This document shows positions 54,351 through 64,000 of a stretch of 64,000 nt of DNA, piece by piece; the stretch's first letter is position 1, and each line of letters begins with the position of its first letter. Under the pieces are notes generated by a model. It saw only the letters and a program-made list of their open reading frames with translations. It had not been told where the DNA came from and ran no database searches. Made by a program: the position numbers and the translations under genes. This DNA comes from Myxocyprinus asiaticus (taxonomy: Eukaryota; Chordata; Actinopteri; Cypriniformes; Catostomidae), in the NCBI RefSeq assembly GCF_019703515.2, contig NC_059388.1, positions 6,413,979-6,477,978 on the forward strand, in the 5' to 3' direction.

Positions 54351-54475
54351 ACATATTGTCTTCCTAGAAATGTTAAGAGTCAGAGTGTCTCACTCTGACC
54401 TAAAAAGTATTAAAACTAGCAAAGTGCACAGAATCACACGTCCGACCCTCACATGGTGTCACGTGACCCCCAAGT

Positions 54476-56404
54476 ATGAAGTGTAGTAGAAAAAAATACA
54501 TTTCTAATGGTATCTGATCTTTTCTGTTTTTATTTAATGTTTAATTTTATGGGCATTATTAAATGTTTTAATATTATTACCATTTATTAAATGTATTAAA
54601 CACATTAAATGTATTTAATTAATTACATTAAATGTATTTCACCCATAATTTTAGATAAAACTAAACTAAATTGAATGGACAAGTTGAAAATGAAGTAGAA
54701 AAAAAACGAATTTAAAATTCAAAATAATAATAACTCTGGTTGTAATGACTAACACAGCTTTCACTTTCTTTAGTCTATGTTTGAGAGGAGGGGAAAAGCA
54801 GCAAATAATTGAAATGTCAACAGAACGCAATAAGAGGTATGTTGAAGGACAGTTTTGTCTTCATACACCTAAAGCATACACTTTTATTCTGAAACCACTT
54901 TGAAGCCTGTTCAGCAGGATCCTAATCATAAAATGTATATATGAAATGCAACAGAGGTGTTTTTTGTTGCATTTATATTGACAAATTATTTTTCTTAGTT
55001 GTGAAGGTTAAAGTAAGCTTAAAATATTGATGTTGAGCTTACGGTTACAATTTTAATTCAGATTCATGAACAGATTCATTTGAACTCGGACTTGACTCGG
55101 ACTCTGCCCCTTTTGGACTCGGACTCGATTGTTTAAAGACTTAGACTTGACTCTGACTCGACTAAGGTGGACTCGAACTCAACACTTGTAATTTGATACA
55201 ATTCTAGAAATTGATTAAATAATCTGCATGAATATGCGTTTATACAAACACCCAGAAGCTGGCAGAAAATAGATGCATTGGAGATTTGTAGTACCCTACA
55301 TATTCACAGTAGCTGTGCTAATAAAAATGCTCAACTATTGAAATTTTATAAGTCTTTTGCAACCATTCCAACTTAAATGCTTTAAAGAGGTCAGAATTTC
55401 TATGTAACATCAATGTTTCCCCTAGGATTTTTTCAGCAGCGGTAGCCCGCAACGCCGGACCCGAATAGATTAAAACGGGTGTCAAACTCAATTTCAGCCT
55501 GGGCCACATCACGGTTTATTTGTGCCCGCAAAGGGCCCGTTGAAAATGTTGCACCAGCACCTGCTTTGGAATCACCCATGCAAATAATATTACATGTTAC
55601 AAAATGAACACCTAATTTTTATATGGCTAAATTGAAATATTCTGACAGTGTGACTAAGTTGGGTCTTCTTAACCGATTCCTTTCATCAGGCTCCTACTGA
55701 TAAAACTACAGTCAGTCTTGGAATTTCTGTAGTATCCATAGATTTAACAATGATATTTGTAATAGTTCATGGTACCCAGTAAAACCAAGCATGGCTCCTC
55801 ACTACCATGGTTAGTAGCTATGGTTTCTATATAAAGAACTATGGCATTTTTGTAATGAAAAAAAAAAAAAAACAGCAGTCTAAATACATTTAGAACGTTT
55901 TTCTGCCACAACTGCCATAGGTAATATAGTACAGTTAGTGTTACTGCAGTAAATCCATAGTACATTTTTGTAAGCATTGTGATCTGTGAATTGAAAAGAA
56001 TGTGGGGCTGTTTTGTTTTAAACTAGTTTAATCACCGAGACATAAGAGTTTTGCAACAGACAATTGTATACCGCATTCAAATGGGTTTTGCAATCCCTGC
56101 CGCTCATCTCACTGGTTCAAAAGCACATTTAAAATAGTCTGTTGTTCTGTTGAGACAGTCCGCGATTTACCGCACTTGCTCTGCCCTCGTGCTGCTATGA
56201 TTAAGCCATGTTGATAACTGACCCGTGGAGTGCTGTTTCATTCAGCTTTTGAAGTGAGCAAAATGCGCTCCAAAACATACAGATGACAGGGGAAGGCTCG
56301 TTTATATTCACGAGGAAAGCGCTAACTGATTGTTCAGTGAAACGATGTTTGACACGTGTTGTTATGCGGTGAAGTCACTCTAAGTGTGTGTATTTGTGTG
56401 TGTA
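54476..56404. other. Intergenic, no gene recognised
   Basis: AT-rich. It contains a degenerate GACTCGGACTCGACTC-type repeat at about 55080-55185 (common in fish genomes). No coding signal was found on either strand. Confidence 0.6.
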
Positions 56405-58020
56405 CAATGCATCCGGAAAGTATTCACAGCGCTTCACTTTTTCCACATTTTGTTATGTTGCAGCCTTATTCCATAATGGATTAAATTAATTATTTTCCTC
56501 AAAATTCTACAAACAATACCCCATAATGACAACGTGAAAGAAGTTTATTTGAAATCTTTGCAAATTTATTAAAAATAAAAAACGAAAAAAAATCACAGGT
56601 ACATAAGTATTCACAGCCTTTGCCATGACACTCAAAATTGAGCTCAGGTGCATCCTGTTTCCACCGATCATCCTTGAGATGTTTCTACAACTTGATTGGT
56701 GTCCACCTGTGGTAAATTCAGTTGATTGGACATGATTTGGAAAGGCACACACCTGTCTATGTAAGGTCCCACAGTTAACAGTGCATGTCAGAGCACAAAC
56801 CAAGCCATGAAGTCCAAGGAATTGTCTGTAGACCTCCGAGACAGGATTGTATCGAGGCTCAGATCTGGGGAAGGGTACAGAAAAATTTCTGCAGCATTGA
56901 AGGTCCCAATGAGCACAGTGACCTCCATCATCCGTAAATGAAAGAAGTCTGGAACCACCAGGACTCTTCCTAGAGCTGGCCGCCCGGCCAAACTGAACGA
57001 TTGGGGGAGAAGGGCCTTAGTCAGGCAGGTGACCAAGAACCCGATGGTCACTCTGACAGAGCTCCAACGTTTCTCTGTGGAGAGAAGAGAACCTTCCAGA
57101 AGAACAACCATCTCTGCAGCACTCCACCAATCAGGCCTGTTTGGTAGAGTGGCCAGACGGAAGCCACTCCTCAGTAAAAGGCACATGACAGCCCACCTGG
57201 AGTTTGCCAAAAGGCACCTGAAGGACTCTCAAACCATGAGAAACAAAGATTGAACTCTTTGGCCTGAATGGCAAGCGTCATGTCTGGAGGAAACCAGGCA
57301 CCGCTCATCACCTGGCCAATACCATCCCTACAGTGAAGCATGGTGGTGGCAGCATCATGCTGTGAGGATTTTTTTCAGCTGCAGGAACTGGGAGACTAGT
57401 CAGGATCGAGGGAAAGATGAATGCAGCAATGTACAGAGACATCCTTGATGAAAACCTGCTCCAGAGTGCTCTGGACCTCAGACTGGGGTGAAGGTTCATC
57501 TTCCAACAGGACAACGACCCTAAGCACACAGCCAAGATAACAAAGGAGTGGCTACGGGACAACTCCGTGAATGTCCTTGAGTGGCCCAGCCAGAGCCCAG
57601 ACTTGAACCTGATTGAACATCTCTGGAAAGATCTGAAAATGGCTGTGCACCGATGCTCCCCATCCAACCTGTTGGAGCTTGAGAGGTCCTGCAAAGAAGA
57701 ATGGGAGAAACTGCCCAAAAATAGGTGTGCCAAGCTTGTAGCATCATACTCAAAGACTTGAGGCTGTAATTGGTGCCAAAGGTGCTTCCTACAAAGTATT
57801 GAGCAAAGGCTGTGAATACTTATGTACATGTGATTTTTTTCATTTTTTATTTGTAATAAATTTGCAAAGATTTCAAACAAACTTCTTTCACATTGTTATT
57901 ATGGGGTATTGTTTGTAGAATTATGAGGAAAATAATGAATTTAATCCATTTTGGAATAAGGTTGTAACAAAACAAAATGTGGAAAAAGTGAAGCGCTGTG
58001 AATACTTTCCGGATACACTG
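56405..58020 (+). mobile_element. Full-length Tc1-like transposon, TA-flanked
   Basis: The left end CAATGCATCCGGAAAGTATT follows TA (56403-56404). The right end ACTTTCCGGATACACTG precedes TA (58021-58022). The inverted repeats of over 100 bp include TTCACAGCGCTTCAC and TTTTCCACATTTTGTTA. Different family from the 1-1129 and 26107 elements. It has both termini but a broken transposase. Confidence 0.94.
56807..57761 (+). pseudogene. Tc1-like transposase, nearly complete
   Basis: MKSKELSVDLRDRIVSRLRS and ISAALKVPMSTVTSIIRK form the helix-turn-helix. GRPAKL and [15 protein letters not shown] follow. The catalytic core has [13 protein letters not shown] (a deletion near 57245 removes the first Asp block), [18 protein letters not shown] (second Asp) and [18 protein letters not shown] (Glu). 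It ends VASYSKT and TGA at 57759-57761. Stops are at 56939-56941 (TGA where a conserved Trp is expected), about 57363, and in the RLG-stop-RF segment near 57489. Few lesions suggest a moderately young copy. Confidence 0.92.
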
Positions 58021-58502
58021 TATGTGGTGGGGTCTCCAAGTAATTATTTCCAAGTAATTTCTTTATAAAGACATTAATACATTAGAATAGATCCATACCA
58101 ATACATTTATGTATTCCTTAGAGTGAAAGTGAACACAATAGCAGCTGGCACTCAGCCAGACAACATGAGCAAATGTTTCTTACCAGTTAGAAATGAATAT
58201 TGTACAAGGACAAATGGACCTGGTAAATTGCAAGGAAACTCAGTATAAAGGCCTTAATGCATAAGAAAAGATGAATAACCCTAAATTTAAAAGGAAATGA
58301 GAACCAGTTCAGAAGAGGTCACCGTTGTTTATTGCAAGTATCCTATGCATGGTAAATAAACTTAGAGAAAAAAGTGATACAAGTGACTGACACGTGATTT
58401 GTAAGTGCTAGCTTCTGCCAGACAGCGAGAGAACAAACTTTTATCATCCACTGCATGGAGCGAACAATGCAAAGCCGAACCCTTTATGCTTGTGTGACCC
58501 AT
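58021..58502. other. Intergenic, nothing recognised
   Basis: AT-rich sequence between two DNA transposons. No feature was supported. Confidence 0.5.
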
Positions 58503-59248
58503 TTAAGGCTCTGTTCACATGGCAGGAAAAATCTGATTTATTCTCAAATTCGATTCTTTAGACTTACTGTTCAGACTGCAGGTTATATGTGGACAGATTG
58601 GATTTTATGGTCAGCAGTCGCATTTGCTAGCACGTCTATGTTAGTTTTCATAGTAACAATGCAAAATTGCATATTTGCATGCGTCATTCAATACCATATC
58701 GTGCTGTGGTGGCTCGCAGCCGGTGTGTTACCTCACCTTAGTAAAGCCAAAATCTGGATTTATTTAGAGGTTTGCACTGCTTTTGCTGCCCTGCAACATA
58801 TACACGAAACATGGGTGCATTCCATTGAGAAGTGATCATCCCAATGGCCTATTCCACTCATAGACGTTACCTTCCACTGTCGGAGGACTGAAAGGTGTAA
58901 TAAACGGTCTGAACTCCCGTTTTGTCATTTTTTTATTGACATTTTTCTTGTAACAATCCTACAGCATGTCATCATCACTGGTTTCCCTTCTCAGTGCCCT
59001 GAGAAGGCATCATTTAAGCCGTTTGGAACGCAGTATATGTCTTCTTGACAAAACACGAACAATGAATGATGAAAAAAAAAAATCTGATCTGACCGTTTAG
59101 ACTGAGATGCTTTAAGAAAATCTAATTTTCCTGGATCAGGCTTGTAAAAAATTTATGTTTTTGTCCTGTTCAGTCTACAAAAACCTAAGTGGATTTGAGT
59201 CAGGCCAAAAAATCAGATTTTTTTCTGCCTGTGTGAACAAAGCCTTAA
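58503..59248. mobile_element. MITE-like element flanked by TTAA
   Basis: GGCTCTGTTCACATGGCAGG, continuing AAAAATCTGATTT (58507 onward), is mirrored by AAATCAGATTTTTTTCTGCC then TGTGTGAACAAAGCC (to 59244). TTAA flanks both sides (58503-58506 and 59245-59248). A TTAA duplication suggests piggyBac-type mobilisation, but no transposase is present. It has internal secondary copies of AAATCTGAT. Confidence 0.8.
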
Positions 59249-59596
59249 AGTGTACAGACGTGCTTGGTGCCAAGTTGGCACTCAGTGGGTCGCGCAAATG
59301 GTTTGTCCACTCTCTTGCTATTGCCCACGTGCCAACCCCTCCGAGTGCCAAAGGTGACACCTGTGCCTTTGGTTGTCATCCCCTGAGCAAGCCTTTTAAA
59401 CTACTCCTCAACGTACATGCAGTCCATTCCCTAACCCCACACCCCCATGCTAAAAGTACAGCCAACAATGCAAATTGCAAGACAAAACATTTTTAAAATG
59501 TAAAATTGATGTCAGTTATTCAAAAAATAATTTCTAAAGTCACAATTTAGAAAAAGTAAAGTTGAAAAAAGGAGAGAAAAGGACATTCTTATCCAT
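59249..59596. other. Intergenic, nothing recognised
   Basis: Locally GC-richer (59260-59450) with an open stretch on the plus strand but no recognisable domain. Confidence 0.4.
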
Positions 59597-60430
59597 CTTT
59601 TTTTACTAAAATGTTATCCACTTTTCTCCCAATTTGGAATGCCCAATTCCCACTACTTAGTAGGTCCTCGTGGTGACGTGATTACTCACCTCAGTTGCCT
59701 CCGCTTCTGAGACAGTCAATCTGCACATCTTATCACGTGGCTCACTGTGCATGATACCGCAGAGACTCGCAGCATGTGGAGGCTCATGCTGCTCTCCGCG
59801 ATCCACACACAACCACGTGCCCCATTGAGAGCGAGAGCCCCTAATCACGACCACGAGGAAGTTACCCCATGTGACTCTACCCTCCCTAGCAACCGGGCCA
59901 ATTTGGTTGCTTAGGAGACCTGGCTGGAGTCACTCAGCACGCCCTGGATTCAAACTTGCGACTCCAGGGGTGGTAGTCAGCATCAGTACTCGCTGACCTA
60001 CCCAGGCCCCGCATACTTTTTATTTATTTATTTTTCTCCCCTTTTTCTCCCTAATTTGGAATGCCCAATTCCCAATGCGCTCTAAGTCCTAGTGGTGGCG
60101 TAGTGACTCGCCTCAATCTGGGTGGTGGAGGATGAATCTCAGTTGCCTCCTCGTCTGAGACCGTCAATCCGCACTTCTTATCATGTGGCTTGTTGAGCAC
60201 ATTACCATGGAGACATAACACGTGTGGAGGCTTCACGCTATTCTCTGTGGCATCCACGCACAACTCTCCACATGACCCACCGAGAGCGAACCATGTTATG
60301 GCGACCACGAGGAGGTTACCGCATGTGACTCTACCCTCCCAAGAAACCGGGCCAATTTAGTTGCTTAGAAGACCTGGCTGGAGTCACTCAGCACACCCTG
60401 GATTCGAACTCGCGACTCCAGCAGGCCCCC
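59597..60430 (-). mobile_element. Two SINEs in tandem inside a single 13-bp target duplication
   Basis: Two head-to-tail minus-strand copies (about 59597-60013 and 60014-60430) of the same tRNA-derived SINE. Each has the CCCAATTTGGAATGCCCAAT-type tail and the GGTTACC...CATGTGACTCTACC core. CATTCTTATCCAT flanks the pair once on each side (59584-59596 and 60431-60443), with no obvious duplication between the units. The right unit has lost most of its tRNA-like head, including the A box. Confidence 0.88.
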
Positions 60431-60443
60431 CATTCTTATCCAT

Positions 60444-61560
60444 TCTTGAAGTAATGAAGGAATGCATGTTTCCTTCAAGTGTTTCTCAATCAAGGATGCA
60501 TTGCTTAAGAGTTTTTAAGTAGCACCCTGAAATCTGTTTTATTCTTTACCAAAATATGTTTTCCTTTTTGTTAATATTATTTTCCAGAACTGCTTATTTT
60601 AGAGTTTAATTTAATTTCAGCATCAAAATGGTGTCTAATCAATTAATTCTTAAAACTTTTAACAAGTAAAAATATAACTTTTTTCCCCCAAACATTTATT
60701 CAACAACAGTTTTGCTTGTGATTTATTGTTTAATTATTATTATTATTATCATTACATTGAATATTACATTTTACTATACAGTTGTAATATATTTCTGTCA
60801 CAATTTCTTCAATTTCAGGGCTCTATTTATGCTTTTATTATGGCATGTATTTTTTGCCTGAAGCTTCACTTTCCGGATAAACAGTTTGCGACATGGAGAC
60901 TTTTAAGTTACGTATGAAATTTCATCTCTTTATACTGACCTTTGAGTCTGACAAATTAAATGTAGGACACAGTTTTGGAGTGTTTGTATTTTGTGTTTTA
61001 GATTGTTTGTGTATGTAGTAATATTTAAATGGTTTGTTTTAAATTGTATTACTGTGAAGCACTTTGGTCAGCTCTGTTGTTTTAATTGCTATATGAATAA
61101 AGTTAAGTTGAGATTATAGCACTAATGCTGTGATTTAATAATATATAGTTTACATGTGCTGAGTGGTTCACTGTAGATTAGTGCTCTGCTATATCATCTG
61201 ATACAACATGTTGTGAATGTTTCTCAGTGTCTGTGGAGTTTCCAGTGAATGAGTGGTCGGATTTATAAAAAGTACACAGCTCTTCCACACTAAGATCAAA
61301 GCCTTTAGCGGTTTAATAAATCACACTAGGACATATCACGATTTTAATTTGATTATTTGTCCATTTCAGTGTAAGGAGTAACAGAGCATGCGCTCAAAAC
61401 GAGCATTTTTAAGCAGCTGTGTCAGTCATATTATGCGCTGCTATCAGATTGAGTTGGTGCTGTGACTACCAGTACAGCAGAAACACTGGTATCATTACAT
61501 CTTTTTTATTTTAGTATCGACTTGGTACTGAAGTACTGGTACTTTTGACAACACTAGTTA
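60444..61560. other. AT-rich stretch with a LINE-like 3' tail
   Basis: Near 61050-61105, GTGAAGCACTTTGGTCAGCT and ATATGAATAAAGTTAAGTTG resemble the 3' end of a fish LINE/SINE tail. Nothing else is recognised. Confidence 0.4.
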
Positions 61561-62245
61561 CAATATGTTAGTCTTGAGGAATCTCACGTAATTGCTGAAT
61601 ATAATCAAAGAAAGGTTTCCATTTACAATAGAAATCCTTCAGAGAACCATTTACTGTGTGCTTTATTTTCTCCAATTTGAGGTTTGACATAATGTCATTA
61701 AGTGTGAGTGGGAGGGAGGGGCAGCCTTCTTCCAATTACATAGAATAAGTCTCTTCGTAAATAAAGAAGCAAAGGCCAAAGCGTCTCTTTGATAAGTATT
61801 AGTTGATGTGTTATCAGGAGGCACCCCAAATATAGCAGTAAGAGGGCAGGGGGTAATAGATCTCTGATATACTTTAGAGAAAATCTTAAAGAAGGATTTT
61901 CAAACATTTTCCAGCCTTATACATCCCCAAAATATATGGTAATGGGTAGCAGGGGCACATCTGTATGGAGCCGATGTACGATTTTAAACTGAATAAGGCC
62001 ATGGCATGCGCAATGTGAAGATGAGTGAATATGGTTAAGAGCCTCTTCCCAAATCTCATCTGAGAGACTGAGGCCCATGTCTTCTTCCCAATGAGATTTT
62101 ATAATAATCAAAGAGGGTGTTCTCAAAGAGCTAATATACAGTAATTATAAATCTTGGAGAGCCTACCTCTAAGTACCAAAAAGAGGTCTTAAACAATCTT
62201 ATCAAGGTGGGTTCTGGGGGTGGAGAAGGAAAGCCTGGAAATCTT
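61561..62245 (-). mobile_element. L1-type LINE, ORF2 C-terminal fragment
   Basis: Minus-strand reading: SHWEEDMGLSLSDEIWEEAL, IQFKIVHRLHTDVPLLP and then FENPSLRFSLKYIRDLLPPA, LKETLWPLLLYLRRD-like. It matches the C-terminal part of L1 ORF2, where the FKIVHRLH-type motif precedes the Cys-rich end. One frame break lies near 61915. Confidence 0.75.
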
Positions 62246-63130
62246 TTATGAGCAAAATCTCCGACTTGCAAATATTACACTTACAATTTAAATTAATACT
62301 ACAACTTTTTTATTATTTTAAATCAAGATGTTATACTTTTAAAATAAAAAACCCTGAATGTTCTTGTTGTGGATGTATACAAAGTTACTTTCACATTGCT
62401 ATATCAGCTATTTGTTTTTTTTTAATCACATTCAGATATGTTTTCAGCAGCAGCAATGTTTCTTCTTGTTGTATAAATGTCTTTAAATTCTTTGTAATTT
62501 AATAGTGGTACTCTGTGCTGTGTAAATGTGTTTTAATTATTCATGATTTCATATGATTATTTGTGTTGTGTAAATGTGTTTTGATTGAACATATTTTATA
62601 TTGTCCTCTTGTGCTGTGTAACTGTGAATGAATTATTTTTCATTTTCATAAAGATCTTCAGTGGAGAAGTAAATCACGCTGATTCTCTCGCGAGAAGTCA
62701 CTCGTGCTGTATCGCTCCATGTTGCAAGCAATTGGCTGTGCACTTCATTCATGTAAACGCGCTTGTGTACTAACCATAAACCCAGGATCAAACTCTGAGT
62801 TGATAGAGAAAGTTGATAACGAGCATCTTTATACCACTTTACCCTAATAAAGATTTGGTGGGTTTTACCAAACTTATACCAATCCTGGAATCCTGAATTT
62901 GTTCAACTTCCTTTTGGAAACATTGTACTGGAGTTTTCTGAAATTTGAGGAAACTGAGAAACACGAATTTGGACAGGTCTTTTTAAATACTTGGACCACG
63001 ATTGAAATCAAGATGGCGAGCCTCCCATAGAGCCACTGACTGAAGCTAAAGACTACAACCATCACATACGGACACTTACCATCTCAAACAGAAAAGGAAC
63101 ACTTTTCTCAGGAACCTTCAACTGTTAATA
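62246..63130. other. AT-rich, short tandem repeat, no gene
   Basis: Three loose copies of a roughly 60-bp unit (GTGCTGTGTAAATGTGTTTT) occur at 62513-62640. No coding sequence is recognised in the rest. Confidence 0.5.
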
Positions 63131-63139
63131 CTGTATTAT

Positions 63140-64000
63140 TACATTAAGTCCCTACCTACTAGCAAGGCTCCGGGGCCAGATGGTTTTGCCGCAGAATTTT
63201 TTAGATCCTATGCTACAGAACTGGCTCCACTTTTGTTAGAAGTTTATACTGAATCATTAAAGAATAGAAAGCTTCCTCCAACCATGACACAAGCCCGGAT
63301 CAGTCTGATTCTTAAAAAGGACAAAGATCCAAGCGAGTGTAAAAGTTACCGTCTAATTTCCCTGATCCAACTAGATGTAAAAATATTGTAAAAAATTGTG
63401 GCTAATCGAATAAGTAAAGTTATGACATCACTTATACATATAGATCAGGTGGGGTTTATTCGGGGCCGCAGCTCTTCTGATAACATCAGGCGTCTCATTA
63501 ATATCATGTGGTCAGTAGCGAATGATCAATCTCCAATCACTGCCATCTCACTTGATGTCGAAAAGGTGTTTGATATGGTAGAATGGGGTTATCTTTTTAA
63601 GATTTTGGAAATGTACGGGTCTACTTTATAGACACCCTGTAGCAGCGGTACAAACAAATGGATTAATCTCAGATTATTTTACTTTGAATAGGAGCACTCG
63701 GCAGGGTTGCCCTCTTTCCCCAGTATTGTTCTGTCTTGCCCTGGAACCATTAGCAGCTGCGATAAGAAAGGAGGATGATTTTCCAGGGGTGGTGGCTTTA
63801 CGCAGATGATATTTTATTATTTGTCTCTGAACCTACTAGATCTTTGCCTTGCCTCCACAGAATTATTAATTCCTTTTCCAAGTTCTCTGGATACAAAGTC
63901 AACTGGGCTAAATCCGAAGCTTTGGCTTTGGCAGTGTACTGCCCAGTAATGGCTTTTCAGCCGGGCGCCTTCCAGTGGCCCAAACAGGGCATTAAGTATT
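63140..64000 (+). mobile_element. L1-type LINE copy D, reverse transcriptase, cut by right edge
   Basis: It starts inside the reverse transcriptase (KAPGPDGFAAEFFRSYATEL). It continues with PPTMTQARISLILKKDKDP, QVGFIRGRSSSDNIRRLIN and AISLDVEKVFDMVEWGYLF. The catalytic ADDILLFV follows at about 63800, then the KSTGLNPKLWLW region. Stops lie near 63390 and 63629. Same subfamily as copies B and E. It is useful as a reference for the pieces missing from copy B. Confidence 0.88.

Larger units (their letters stand above)
50761..54475 (-). mobile_element. L1-type LINE copy E, minus strand, rearranged
   Basis: Minus-strand order: 5' UTR (54475-54360, sharing CACGTGAC and AGTGCACAGA with the 34978 copy), ORF1 (54350-53700), ORF2 endonuclease (53692-52985), reverse-transcriptase pieces (52726-51650) and the post-RT region (51542-50765). 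About 150 bp at 53067-53215 recurs at 52182-52330 in the same orientation. An internal deletion joins the end of ORF1 directly to the endonuclease near 53640. Same subfamily as copy B. Confidence 0.85.

Noticed and set aside
58455..58835. 126-codon plus-strand open frame
   Set aside because: It overlaps the left part of a TTAA-flanked MITE and has no domain or homologue that I recognise.

Overview
This is an intron-rich vertebrate sequence with no bacterial features. It looks like a teleost genome, probably a cyprinid or another ostariophysan. The evidence is many Tc1-like transposons, tRNA-derived SINEs, L1- and L2-type LINEs, and a Ty3/gypsy element whose pol domain order is known from fish. 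The species assignment is inference.

One complete host gene is present: nr2c1, encoding an orphan nuclear receptor of the TR2/TR4 family, on the + strand from about 8.24 to 28.33 kb. It has a non-coding exon 1 in a GC-richer, TATA-less promoter with a consensus NRF-1 palindrome. Thirteen coding exons with GT/AG junctions and compatible phases join into 601 codons (600 aa plus stop). Upstream, a short + strand exon at 3640-3676 looks like the last coding exon of an FGD-family gene. FGD6 lies tail-to-head upstream of NR2C1 in human, so fgd6 is the best guess. No other host gene is recognised.

The introns of nr2c1 hold most of its length as mobile DNA. Intron 5 has an L2 LINE. Intron 9 has the 3' end of a gypsy element and a MITE. 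Intron 10 has a reduced LTR element carrying an 18-unit, 39-bp minisatellite, and near-perfect 41-bp inverted repeats close to both splice sites. Intron 11 has a MITE and intron 13 a complete Tc1-like element. Flanking the gene are a hAT MITE with an 8-bp target duplication, a palindrome-rich repeat cluster (4.43-6.01 kb), and an 8-copy tandem array ending just upstream of the promoter (7.39-8.05 kb).

From 28.7 to 64 kb the window is a graveyard of nested transposons: a Tc1 inside a Tc1 (29.1-31.4 kb), a foldback element (31.98-32.79 kb), SINEs, and L1 copies in both orientations. An L2 LINE splits a SINE (47.2-50.8 kb). Further copies are a Tc1 with both termini (56.4-58.0 kb), a TTAA-flanked MITE (58.5-59.2 kb), a SINE dimer (59.6-60.4 kb) and L1 fragments to the right edge.

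The most notable object is a young minus-strand Ty3/gypsy retrotransposon at 35063-40025. It has two identical 307-bp LTRs, a 5-bp target duplication, a tRNA-Phe primer site, a SCAN-like gag, and integrase placed BEFORE reverse transcriptase (Gmr1-type order). Its single gag-pol frame is broken only by three in-frame TGA codons and one shift at a 12-C run.

No tRNA, rRNA or CRISPR genes were found.
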